From: an uncultured bacterium
GTDB taxonomy: Bacteria; Cyanobacteriota; Vampirovibrionia; Gastranaerophilales; Gastranaerophilaceae
NCBI GenBank assembly: GCA_900549855.1
Contig: URPS01000002.1
Coordinates: 22,122-86,121 of the forward strand
Direction: 5' to 3'
Length of the DNA: 64,000 nucleotides
Below, one piece after another: positions 14,893 through 23,201 of the stretch. The notes under the pieces were generated by a model. It ran no database searches. It was not told the origin of the DNA and was given only the letters and a program-made list of their open reading frames with translations. The position numbers were made by a program, and so were the translations under genes. Within the stretch, counting starts at the first letter, position 1. Each line of letters opens with the position of its first letter.

Positions 14893-17532
14893 TTAACGGA
14901 ATAAAAATATCCATAAGCCAGCTGCACGATTTTCTATAGTTTGTATAGATTGTATTTTTTTAGGATTGTTTAAAATTTCAGTTATCCTTTCAGGTGTTGC
15001 TTTTAGTCCATCGTTTCCGGATAAACAGTTGTATATGATGTCATTAACCTCTTTTTTAGAGAAAAATTGATTTCCATCGACCTTGAAGTTTACTAATTTT
15101 TCAACAAATTCAGGATATTTATCCATTGTATTGATGACTACTTGTTTATCATATTTAACATCTTTTAAAGCTTCAATTAAACCATTTCTAATTTCTGGTG
15201 ACATTGAAGGATTGGTTTGTGGTTTAGATTTTACTTTAACTTCCACTTTCGGCTTAGCTCTAAATACTTCAGGATTAGCTTCTACGGTAGAAGACAGCGG
15301 GTCTTGAATTGCACGCCAAATTCCTGCTGAACGACTTTTCCAACCGGATATACTTGCGATTTCTTCCGGATTATTTAATACAGCTTCAATTTTTGCTTGA
15401 TAATTAGGTATAGGCTTACCGTCAGTAGTAAATCCTTCTTGACAATTTTGAATTAGATTATCAACTTCGGTTTTAGATAAAAATGGTTTACCGTCCGGAC
15501 CTTTAAACTCTGTCAATCTGGTTCTTAATTGAACATCTCTTTGTTCGAATGTTTTTGCACTTGCTTTTGTTGCATTACCATCGGTTGCAATTTCACTTTC
15601 CGGTATTGCTTCATTATTTTTCAATTTGGCATATAAAGCTTCTGATTCAGCATCACCTTTTAGTGGTTCTTGACGTTTCAAGAAATTCTTTTTAGGCATT
15701 ACATACGGATCGCCATCTGTATCATAAACAACAACTTCATCTTTCTGAATAACTCTTGGTCCTTCTTTTGTTTGGATTTCCGTTCCTTCTTTAACAATTT
15801 TATATGCAGAAGGCACTTGATCTTTTACAATTTCCATTGCATTACCTTTTCCGACCTGTGCATTATATAATGGGTCAAGTTCTCCGGTTGCAGGATTCTT
15901 GTAAGTTGAAGCAATTGTTGTAGGTTCACCTACTGCAAAATCTCCGCCGGCTTCATCATAAATCATGATGACAGATGCCGGTTTCCCGTCCGCACCGGTG
16001 CTAACTTCGTAAGGGTGTTCCGGATCCCATTTGTTTGGTACATACATTTTGCCATCTTTACCTTGATATACAATACCATCAGGCTTTCCATCCGTAGTGT
16101 ATGCGGTTGCTTTTCCGGCTTTGCTCAAAGATTGATGAGCATCAGCAGGGAAATTAGCCCTTGTTTTTGAATAATCCGGTGTTGGTAATTTCGCACGATA
16201 TGTAGATGGACTGCTTTGGACAACAGAGTTATTAGTTTGTACAGTTTTTGCTTCAAAATATCCATTTTCATTTGGTTTAAAACCACGTTTGGTTAGTTCA
16301 TTTTTGTATATTTCCAATCCTTCTGTAACACCATAATTCGTTCTGGCATTAAATTCATTAATCAAATCTATATCACTTGCGGTTTTTACAAATTCTTGAG
16401 CATGTTCTTTGATAGCGATATGTTTATCAGCCATTTTAGCAGATTTTACAGCACCACCAAGCATAATAGTACCCATACCGAGTTCACTACCGGCTAAACG
16501 AGCCTCATCTTCTGTTTCAGCAGTTTGTGCATGAGCTAAACCGGCACCAATCAATTGGCTACCTTCTACACCAAAATAGCTTTGTGTAGCTACTGCAAAA
16601 TATTTTCCAACATTTGCAACAGTTGCGACTTTACTTGCAGTTCCTAATGCGCCAACCATTTCTAAACCTTCTGCGCCAATAAAACTATCAACAGCATCGC
16701 CTAAACCTTTAGTAATGTTCCATGCCGTTTCTAACTTACTCAAGTTTGTATCATCACCATCATCTACCAGATTGTCAACGTAACCAACAAGCGCATTTAA
16801 ACCGCTATATTCTTTTATAGCGTCTTTCGCATCTGTAACACCAACTTTCTTATCAATATATCTGCACATATATGAATTAAATTCTGACAAGGCATTTTTC
16901 ATACCGGAAAAATCTTTTTTCGCAGCTGCATCTTGGAATTTATCCATGATAAATTTCTTTCTTTCATCATGTGACATATTGTCTATCTTTTGTTGTTCAA
17001 TCTCACGTGTTAATTGGCTTGCGCTCTTGTTTGCATCAGCTTCTGATATTTGAACAGAATCTATATGTGCTTTAAACTTTTGTTCTTCAGCCGTTTTTTT
17101 GTGATTAAGAATTCTTTCATTTTTAATATAGTTATTCATTTCAGCAGCTTTTTTCTTGCGTTCTGCCACTGTTTCATTCAATTTCATTTGACGATGAGAA
17201 ATCGCATTCTGTTTTTCTACAGGATTTTTTTGTGCAAAACTTGTCATACTATCTAAATAGGATTCTTCACCACCACCGTAACCGGCAAAACCCCAAACGT
17301 TACCTTGTCTTAAAGCTGTTTTCTGTTGTTGAGTCATTGCTTGAGCGTTAAAACCTTCGGTTGTATTCATCCAGTTTGCATACTCATTCTTGTTCAATTT
17401 GCCATTTTGAAGCATATGTTGAGCAATATCAAACTTGGTCATCTTGCGTCCGATTTTTGCTTCTTTTTGCTTTAAAGCTTTCAAATTTGCTTGTGCATAA
17501 GCGTCGATTTTTTGTGAGATTGTGGGTGCCAT
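14893..17532 (-). CDS. large hypothetical protein with duplicated C-terminal domain (879 aa)
   Basis: The start at 17532 (MAPTISQ) has AAAGGA six bases upstream. Residues 1-230 are highly charged and helical. A central Gly/Ala-rich hydrophobic region (about 280-370) may insert in or lie on membranes. A middle section is rich in DGK turns (TDGKPDGIVYQGKDGKMY, YDTDGDPYVMP). The last 180 residues hold two copies of one unit: FKGPDGKPFLSKTEVDNLI...NNPEEIASI...RSAGIW and FKVDGNQFFSKKEVNDII...NNPKKIQSI...RAAGLW. No signal peptide and no recognised enzyme motif. The domain order suggests a structural or secreted effector-like protein, but that is speculation. I do not recognise the family. Confidence 0.75.
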   Translation of the reverse strand: MAPTISQKIDAYAQANLKALKQKEAKIGRKMTKFDIAQHMLQNGKLNKNEYANWMNTTEGFNAQAMTQQQKTALRQGNVWGFAGYGGGEESYLDSMTSFAQKNPVEKQNAISHRQMKLNETVAERKKKAAEMNNYIKNERILNHKKTAEEQKFKAHIDSVQISEADANKSASQLTREIEQQKIDNMSHDERKKFIMDKFQDAAAKKDFSGMKNALSEFNSYMCRYIDKKVGVTDAKDAIKEYSGLNALVGYVDNLVDDGDDTNLSKLETAWNITKGLGDAVDSFIGAEGLEMVGALGTASKVATVANVGKYFAVATQSYFGVEGSQLIGAGLAHAQTAETEDEARLAGSELGMGTIMLGGAVKSAKMADKHIAIKEHAQEFVKTASDIDLINEFNARTNYGVTEGLEIYKNELTKRGFKPNENGYFEAKTVQTNNSVVQSSPSTYRAKLPTPDYSKTRANFPADAHQSLSKAGKATAYTTDGKPDGIVYQGKDGKMYVPNKWDPEHPYEVSTGADGKPASVIMIYDEAGGDFAVGEPTTIASTYKNPATGELDPLYNAQVGKGNAMEIVKDQVPSAYKIVKEGTEIQTKEGPRVIQKDEVVVYDTDGDPYVMPKKNFLKRQEPLKGDAESEALYAKLKNNEAIPESEIATDGNATKASAKTFEQRDVQLRTRLTEFKGPDGKPFLSKTEVDNLIQNCQEGFTTDGKPIPNYQAKIEAVLNNPEEIASISGWKSRSAGIWRAIQDPLSSTVEANPEVFRAKPKVEVKVKSKPQTNPSMSPEIRNGLIEALKDVKYDKQVVINTMDKYPEFVEKLVNFKVDGNQFFSKKEVNDIIYNCLSGNDGLKATPERITEILNNPKKIQSIQTIENRAAGLWIFLFR

Positions 17533-17614
17533 AAACATTCCTTTCTTTATTTTTTAAGTCTTACATCTTGAATTCGCTATAACAAGTTCCACGAGAGAAT
17601 TATAGAAATTTTGC

Positions 17615-17798
17615 AACGTCACTTTTTATACAAAATGTGATGAACCCAATAAAGACGTAGCATTTTAGGGGTTAAAAACAAGAAATTTTAATATATTTAT
17701 GTAAATTTTTGTAACAATTTGAAGCCAAAACCTAAAGTTTTACAGAATTGTGCCGATATATAAGAAGTAACGTCACATTTTGTATAAAATGTGACGTT
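17615..17798. repeat. pair of inverted 30-bp palindromic repeats bounding about 125 bp
   Basis: The right copy (17769-17798) is a perfect hairpin: AACGTCACATTTT, GTAT loop, AAAATGTGACGTT. The left copy (17615-17643) matches its reverse complement with a few changes. The region between is AT-rich and non-coding. This fits a small non-autonomous mobile element or paired operator sites upstream of the 879-aa gene. Confidence 0.55.
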
Positions 17799-17830
17799 CT
17801 ATTTGAATTGAATTAATTAATAAATTTAAT

Positions 17831-17995
17831 TGATGACACCCATCCTAACCTTCACTAATGAGGGAAGGAATCCGCAGCCCTAGTTAGGGAGGTCGCAGCT
17901 GTTAACGAAGACGTGATAATTTAATTAACATTCAGACTTAACACCTTATTTTAAGCCTGATGACTGGATTGTTTCGCTCCCGCTCGCAATGACTG
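17831..17995. repeat. intergenic repeat cluster (CCTAACC...GGAAGG and CTGGATT...AATGAC types)
   Basis: The stretch 17799-18139 has no gene. It holds a CACCCATCCTAACCTTC / GAGGGAAGGAATCC block (17838-17872), CCCTAGTTAGGGAGG, and at 17963-17993 a CTGGATTGTTTCGCTCCCG...CGCAATGACTGG block resembling the right end of the MITE-like elements elsewhere in the window. All look like degraded interspersed repeats. Confidence 0.45.
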
Positions 17996-18139
17996 GACGT
18001 AAAAGCACCAGTAGAGCACCTTTGCGATAAAATTTGGGCTTCGAGTTCATAGACTTACTTGAAACTATAAGGAATTTCGTGGTAATCAAGAATATATAAA
18101 AATCACTAATTAGGGGTATTTTTTAAGCAACATACATAA

Positions 18140-18616
18140 TTAACAAACAGGTGAATAAAATTTAGAAATTTCTTCGAAATACTTTTCTAAAGCCTTATAT
18201 CCATTGTAAATTTCATTCGTGACTGTAGAATATCTGCTTGCAACAATATATTTCAACTCTTTACATCTTATTTGCAACAAATTATCTGCATCTTTTCTTA
18301 ATAATTCATTATTAGAAGTAGACCACTTTTTCAAATAAGACAACTCTTCATTTACTTGTTTTATTGTTGAATATTCCAATGTATTAAAATCATATTTCTT
18401 CAATAGTTGAATTTCTGCGTTAGTAATACGAGCTTGAACGGCTTGGAAACGATAAACTTTTTTGATAATTACATAGTTATCTGCAATTCTTCTATGTGAA
18501 TACGGAACAGCACTTTTTGCCAGTAGAGCAGATGTAGAAAGGGCTGTAAAAGCATCATCATCTCTTGATAAAGTACTTTGAATCGGATTAACCGTAACTA
18601 TCTTCTTATTATCCAC
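18140..18616 (-). CDS. hypothetical protein, 158 aa
   Basis: Starts at GTG with AAGGAG 9 to 10 bases upstream. The product is basic and predicted mostly helical (RFQAVQARITNAEIQLLKK, YLKKWSTSNNELLRKDADNLL), without a signal peptide or membrane segment. No family recognised. It stands alone between repeat-rich intergenic DNA and the divergent prenyl synthase gene, so it is probably transcribed by itself. Confidence 0.65.
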   Translation of the reverse strand: MDNKKIVTVNPIQSTLSRDDDAFTALSTSALLAKSAVPYSHRRIADNYVIIKKVYRFQAVQARITNAEIQLLKKYDFNTLEYSTIKQVNEELSYLKKWSTSNNELLRKDADNLLQIRCKELKYIVASRYSTVTNEIYNGYKALEKYFEEISKFYSPVC

Positions 18617-18769
18617 GTTAAAAAACTCCTTCCCCGTTATCTAAGTCAATTTTATAATAACAACATGCGTTTGTCACTAACTTAGTTACTAAATTTTACA
18701 TTATGTAAAAAAGAATTATAATCTATATTATCAATTCAAATACCATATCATTCATGTTATCATACCGTT

Positions 18770-19570
18770 ATGCAAGATATTTCATCACTTATATCTGAGG
18801 AGCTTAATCTCATTAATTCGGAGTTGAATAATATTGATTTGTTTAACAACGAGCTTGGGAAAGCTTTACAAAAATTCTTAACATCATCGTCGAAACAAAT
18901 TCGTTCAAAAATATCACTTTTGTATCTAAAAGCTTTCAATACAAAGATTTCAGAAAATAGTATAAAAATAATTTCAGCAGGAGAAATTATCCACAACGCA
19001 TCATTGCTTCAAGATGACATAATTGATAACACAGACACAAGACGTGGTGAAACAACAATCGGAGTAAAGTATTCTAAAAACATTTCAATTTTATCCGGTG
19101 ATTTTTTATTAAGTGTTGCGATAAAAAAACTGCTTTCAATAAACAACACTCGGATTTTAGATATATTTTTGGAATGTACACAAGCTATGTGTAAATCAGA
19201 AGTTGAACAGTATTTTTTGCGTGGGAATAAGCCTGAACTTGATAATTACATAAATATCTGCATCGGAAAAACTGCTAAACTTTTTGAAGCCATTTTAGAA
19301 AGCTGTGCTATTTCAGAAAGCATTGATATAAAAAATGCCAAGCAATTTGCGCTTAATTTTGGGATTTATTTTCAGTTAAAAAATGATTTAGAAAAAGAAT
19401 CATCACTTGCAGACCAAAAGAACAAAATTTATACACCAAAAGATTTTTTGGGTATTGAAAAAACATTGATTTTAATAGATAATTATCAAAAGAAGATAAG
19501 GAGAGATATCGGCAATTTGCCTGATAACAGTTATAAAAAAGGATTAGAGGATTTAATCATAGGGTTATGA
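18770..19570 (+). CDS. polyprenyl diphosphate synthase family protein, short, with degenerate second Asp motif
   Basis: A protein of 266 residues; family members are usually about 300-325. The first Asp-rich motif is intact (LLQDDIIDNTDTRRG) and is followed by GVKYSKNISILSGDFLL and the conserved GKTAKLFEA. The second motif, normally FQ-x2-DD-x2-D, reads FQLKNDLEKE here, so the first and last aspartates are lost. Such enzymes elongate allylic diphosphates with isopentenyl diphosphate to make the side chains of quinones or undecaprenyl carriers. With one motif degraded, altered chain length or a non-catalytic subunit role is possible. The stop overlaps the lepB start by 4 bases, indicating co-transcription. 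No clear Shine-Dalgarno precedes the ATG. Confidence 0.78.
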   Translation: MQDISSLISEELNLINSELNNIDLFNNELGKALQKFLTSSSKQIRSKISLLYLKAFNTKISENSIKIISAGEIIHNASLLQDDIIDNTDTRRGETTIGVKYSKNISILSGDFLLSVAIKKLLSINNTRILDIFLECTQAMCKSEVEQYFLRGNKPELDNYINICIGKTAKLFEAILESCAISESIDIKNAKQFALNFGIYFQLKNDLEKESSLADQKNKIYTPKDFLGIEKTLILIDNYQKKIRRDIGNLPDNSYKKGLEDLIIGL

Positions 19571-20205
19571 TAGATAAAGAAAAATTTAAAGCAAATTTAA
19601 AAGAAACAATTGATACAATCGTTTTTGTAGTAGTTGCTGTAATATTAATCAGATTTTTTGTTGCAGAATTAAGATGGATTCCATCAGGTTCTATGCGCCC
19701 AACATTAGTTGAAGGTGATAGAATTGTTGTAGAAAAGCTTACAAAATTCCCTAATCTGTTCAAACATCAAGGATTTGAAAACACACCTAAGCGTGGTGAC
19801 ATCATGATATTTTATCCGCCATTCGTCAAGCTTAAATCAACTCCTTGGGCTGTATTTAGCAGACTTACAGGATTTTTCTGCAAGGATATTGCATATATAA
19901 AAAGAGTAGTAGGACTTCCTGGAGAAAAACTGGAAATTAAGCAGGGAACAAATGGCGCATACAAGGTTTACATTAACGATAAACCGCTCCAAGAAGATTA
20001 CATCATGAGCGAATATGATTTTCATAAATGTAAATCTGACATGTATTGCGGTCCTTTAATTATACCTGAAGGTCAATATTTCATGATGGGTGACAACAGA
20101 GGAAATTCAATGGACAGTAGGTTTTGGGGTACTTTACCAAAAGAACGTTTTATAGGAAGAGCAGTATTCTTATTCTGGCCATTGAACCACATTAAAGGAT
20201 TATAA
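19567..20205 (+). CDS. lepB: signal peptidase I
   Basis: A protein of 212 residues with one N-terminal transmembrane helix (TIVFVVVAVILIRFFVAEL). The catalytic Ser is in PSGSMRPTL and the catalytic Lys in YIKRVVGLPGE. The GDNRGNSMDSRFWG signature follows, and the family C-terminus ends in a hydrophobic FLFWPLN stretch. It cleaves signal peptides from proteins leaving the Sec or Tat pathway at the outer face of the inner membrane. Its 4-bp overlap with the prenyl synthase gene implies translational coupling. Confidence 0.95.
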   Translation: MIDKEKFKANLKETIDTIVFVVVAVILIRFFVAELRWIPSGSMRPTLVEGDRIVVEKLTKFPNLFKHQGFENTPKRGDIMIFYPPFVKLKSTPWAVFSRLTGFFCKDIAYIKRVVGLPGEKLEIKQGTNGAYKVYINDKPLQEDYIMSEYDFHKCKSDMYCGPLIIPEGQYFMMGDNRGNSMDSRFWGTLPKERFIGRAVFLFWPLNHIKGL

Positions 20206-20365
20206 TAGATTACAAATAGAATTCAATCAGGACAAAATTTTCTACCTAAAGTTATAGAAAGTTCTAACTAATTTAGAATTCAAAAAAAGGCCAACAGCAT
20301 ATATTATGATAGTGTGAAGGAATAGAAATACCCCGAACAGCTATAGCATAGGTATAGCCATATTT

Positions 20366-20382
20366 TGGCATAACTTGTGCTG
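20366..20382 (+). promoter_or_regulatory. candidate sigma-54 (-24/-12) promoter of flagellin
   Basis: TGGCATAACTTGTGCTG has the invariant GG (20367-20368), exactly 10 bases, then GC (20379-20380), and matches the TGGCAC...TTGCW consensus at most positions. A start about 12 bases downstream gives a roughly 30-nt leader containing AAAGGAGA. It depends on the genome encoding RpoN, which I cannot see. Confidence 0.45.
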
Positions 20383-20421
20383 TAATCAAGGATGAAAAAA
20401 TTAAGAAAAGGAGATCACATT

Positions 20422-21531
20422 ATGGCTTCAATCACTATCAACACAAACATTGCGTCATTGACCGCACAAAGGAACTTGTCTAACGCAACAAGCGGTATGA
20501 ACACAGCAATGGAAAGATTATCAACCGGTTATAAAATTAACTCCGGTAAAGATGATGCTGCAGGTTCAGCAGTATCAACATTAATGGAAGCGCAAATTTC
20601 AGGTTACGACGTAGCTGAAAGTAACGCAACAATGGGTTTAACACTATTAGACACAGCAGAAGGTGTTTTGGATATCGTTTCTGATTACCTTCAACGTGTA
20701 AGAGATTTGACAGAACAAGCTGCCAACGGTACATACGGTACATCTTCATTGAACGCTATCAGAACAGAAGTTCAACAAAGAATGCAAGAAATCAACCGTC
20801 TTTGTGACGTAATCGATTTCAATGGTATTCAGTTATTGGATGGTACTAGTAACGCATATAAAAGCGGTTCCGGTGTAAACTTGCAGGTAAGTAACAATTC
20901 CGGCAAACCAAACATCATTAACCTTGAAAAATCATTATTTGCATCAGCTAAATGTAGCGCATTATTCGGCACATTAGATGGCAACAAATGGTTTATAAAA
21001 GAAGGTGAATCATATGATAAAGCTAAAGTTAATAAAGGTGGTAAAGAGTATATTGATTCTAAAAAATTCTCAACACCGGCACTTTACGCTAGAATTATGG
21101 GCGAAAAAGTTGAACTGGATGACGGAACTGTTTATGATTTTACTAAAAATGGCATAAAAGATAATACATATGACGAAAACGGAACAAAAGTTCCTAAAAA
21201 AGGTGTATTCAACTGTATCACAGCTATTTGTGATGCTGTTTACACAAACGATTCTACCGCTCGTGAATTTTTACAATTCGTTGACTCAGCTATCAAAAAC
21301 ATTTCAGATAGAACAGCGTTAATCGGTGCTTACATGAACCGTGTAGAATCAGCTGTTGATGCGATAAGTGTACAAAAACAAAACATTGTATCAGCTAATT
21401 CGTCTATTAAGGATGCTGACGTTGCAACAGAATCTTCTAATTACATCAAATACCAGATTCTACAACAATCAACAGCAACATTGCTATCAACAGCAAACCA
21501 AGTGCCTAGTATAGCTTTGAATTTAATCTAG
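20422..21531 (+). CDS. flagellin
   Basis: About 369 residues from the ATG at 20422, which has AAAGGAGA 8 bases upstream; a start 30 bases earlier precedes that site and is rejected. The N-terminal D0/D1 region (INTNIASLTAQRNL, ERLSTGYKINSGKDDAAG) and the C-terminal D1/D0 region (IKDADVATESSNYIKYQILQQS, TANQVPSIALNLI) are classic flagellin. The central part, about residues 160-280, is divergent and probably surface-exposed. The protein is exported by the flagellar type III apparatus and polymerises into the filament. It is followed by a perfect terminator, so it is monocistronic. Confidence 0.95.
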   Translation: MASITINTNIASLTAQRNLSNATSGMNTAMERLSTGYKINSGKDDAAGSAVSTLMEAQISGYDVAESNATMGLTLLDTAEGVLDIVSDYLQRVRDLTEQAANGTYGTSSLNAIRTEVQQRMQEINRLCDVIDFNGIQLLDGTSNAYKSGSGVNLQVSNNSGKPNIINLEKSLFASAKCSALFGTLDGNKWFIKEGESYDKAKVNKGGKEYIDSKKFSTPALYARIMGEKVELDDGTVYDFTKNGIKDNTYDENGTKVPKKGVFNCITAICDAVYTNDSTAREFLQFVDSAIKNISDRTALIGAYMNRVESAVDAISVQKQNIVSANSSIKDADVATESSNYIKYQILQQSTATLLSTANQVPSIALNLI

Positions 21532-21553
21532 TAAAGTTTTTCTTAGATAGTGA

Positions 21554-21581
21554 TGAAGCCCCCGCAAATGCGGGGGCTTCA
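21554..21581 (+). terminator. strong rho-independent terminator after flagellin
   Basis: A perfect 12-bp stem (TGAAGCCCCCGC / GCGGGGGCTTCA) with an AAAT loop, followed by TTCTTAT. It is strikingly GC-rich for this genome, as expected for a highly expressed gene. Confidence 0.9.
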
Positions 21582-21608
21582 TTCTTATATTTATGATAAA
21601 ATTTAACT

Positions 21609-22652
21609 ATGGGACTTTTATCATTATTAAGAAAGAAAAACAGAACATCTTTGTTTACAACTCCATCACACGATGGAAAACTTTGTATACTACACAAGTT
21701 TTATCAATGGTATCGTGCTGATATTTCAGAAGTTGATGCGTATAATCCGGAAGCAGCTTTAGAGGAAGCAGAAAAAAAAGCTGCAATTATATACAATACA
21801 CGCAAAACAAAATTTTTAACAAATGGTTCTACAAGCGGTATAATTACTGCTGTATTAGCCTGTTGCAAGCCAAATGATAAATTATTAATCTGGGAAAAAT
21901 CTCATCCCTGCCATAAAAATGCCGGAGAACTTGCCGGCGCAAACATAATCGAATACAGTTTGCCATACAACGAAGAATGGGGAATTTACGAAAGATTAGA
22001 AAATATAGAAGAGTTAATCAAAGAACACTCTCCAAAAGCAATTATTGTAACTTCTCCAAGCTATGAAGGTATTGTTTCAGACATTCCACATATCAGCGAA
22101 GTATGTAAAAAGAATGATGTTTACTTAATTGTCGACGAAGCGCACGGAGCCTTATATCCGTTTTCAGATAACTTACCTGAATCAGCGATAAAATATGCTG
22201 ATTTTACGGTTCAATCATTGCATAAAACAGCAGGAGGAATAAATCCGACTGCATTATTACATTCAAATTGTGATTTGGATATTGATTCAGCATTTAAGCT
22301 AATCAACACGACATCTCCATCTTATCCTATGCTAATGACAATTGAAGCCAATATAAATTATTTGAATTCTAAAAAAGGCAGAGAAAAAATTGAAGCTTTA
22401 ATTTCAGAAATCAAAAAATTAAAACAAGAAATAGGTAAAATTAAATTTTACGGTGATGATATTACAAAAATCCTAATAAAAAAAGAAAATCTGACAGGCT
22501 ACGAGCTATCAGAAATTCTTTTTGATAAATTTAATATAGAAGATGAGCGCACAAATGATAAATCTACAATGCTTTTGACAGGTCTGGGTACAACCTCTGC
22601 TAAGCTTTTGCGCCTTAAATATGCGCTTTTGAAAATATCTTCTAAGTATTAA
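21609..22652 (+). CDS. Orn/Lys/Arg decarboxylase-like PLP enzyme (fold type I), short form
   Basis: A protein of 347 residues. The start of the Orn/Lys/Arg decarboxylase family is visible (LFTTPSHDGK). The PLP-binding sequence LTNGSTSGII, the VDEAHGA Asp/His motif and the Schiff-base lysine in VQSLHKTAGG complete the major domain. Family decarboxylases (YaaO, SpeA type) are usually about 450-490 residues with a separate C-terminal domain; here that part is reduced. It probably decarboxylates lysine, arginine or ornithine, or is a related transaminase-like enzyme. It lies alone between flagellin and the convergent hydrolase gene, touching the latter's stop codon. Confidence 0.75.
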   Translation: MGLLSLLRKKNRTSLFTTPSHDGKLCILHKFYQWYRADISEVDAYNPEAALEEAEKKAAIIYNTRKTKFLTNGSTSGIITAVLACCKPNDKLLIWEKSHPCHKNAGELAGANIIEYSLPYNEEWGIYERLENIEELIKEHSPKAIIVTSPSYEGIVSDIPHISEVCKKNDVYLIVDEAHGALYPFSDNLPESAIKYADFTVQSLHKTAGGINPTALLHSNCDLDIDSAFKLINTTSPSYPMLMTIEANINYLNSKKGREKIEALISEIKKLKQEIGKIKFYGDDITKILIKKENLTGYELSEILFDKFNIEDERTNDKSTMLLTGLGTTSAKLLRLKYALLKISSKY

Positions 22653-23201
22653 CTATTTAATTAACGCTTGTACTGCTTTAAAGTTTGGATGTTTTGCTCC
22701 TTTTAGCCATTCAAACAATACAATTTCGGTCGTAATAATATAAGCGCCATTATCTTTCATTCTTTCTAATCCTGCAAGATATTCTTCTTCTGCACGACTT
22801 CCGCATGCATCTTTTATAACGCTTACTTCATATCCAAGTTCTCTTAAAGCTGCTGTTGTTTGACTTACACAGATATGAGTTTCAATACCGAATATAAGAA
22901 TTTGTTTTTTATTATGTTTTTTTATTGCTTCAAGAATTTCTTCGTTATTTAAAGCAGAAAAAGCAGTTTTTTCAAAGATTTCAGTATCTTCAGCTAAAGC
23001 ATCCTTTACAGCAGGAATTGTATTACCTAATCCTTTTGGATATTGTTCTGTTACTACAACCGGAATACCAAGAATTTTTGCGGCTTCTGCAATAATTGCA
23101 GATTTTTTCTCTACTTGCTCTTTATTGAATACCGCATTTAACAATTTTTCTTGTACATCAATAATCAGAACTAAACTGTCTTCTAAATTAAGTTGTGCCA
23201 T
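22653..23201 (-). CDS. isochorismatase-family cysteine hydrolase
   Basis: A protein of 182 residues. The family catalytic triad is visible: Asp in LVLIIDVQEKL, Lys in EKTAFSA, and Cys in FGIETHICVSQTTAAL. Related enzymes hydrolyse isochorismate, nicotinamide or N-carbamoyl compounds, and the exact substrate cannot be read from the sequence. I choose the second of two adjacent ATGs (23201) because AGGAG is 7 bases upstream. It is the last gene of the six-gene minus-strand operon and its start overlaps the preceding reading frame. Confidence 0.85.
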   Translation of the reverse strand: MAQLNLEDSLVLIIDVQEKLLNAVFNKEQVEKKSAIIAEAAKILGIPVVVTEQYPKGLGNTIPAVKDALAEDTEIFEKTAFSALNNEEILEAIKKHNKKQILIFGIETHICVSQTTAALRELGYEVSVIKDACGSRAEEEYLAGLERMKDNGAYIITTEIVLFEWLKGAKHPNFKAVQALIK

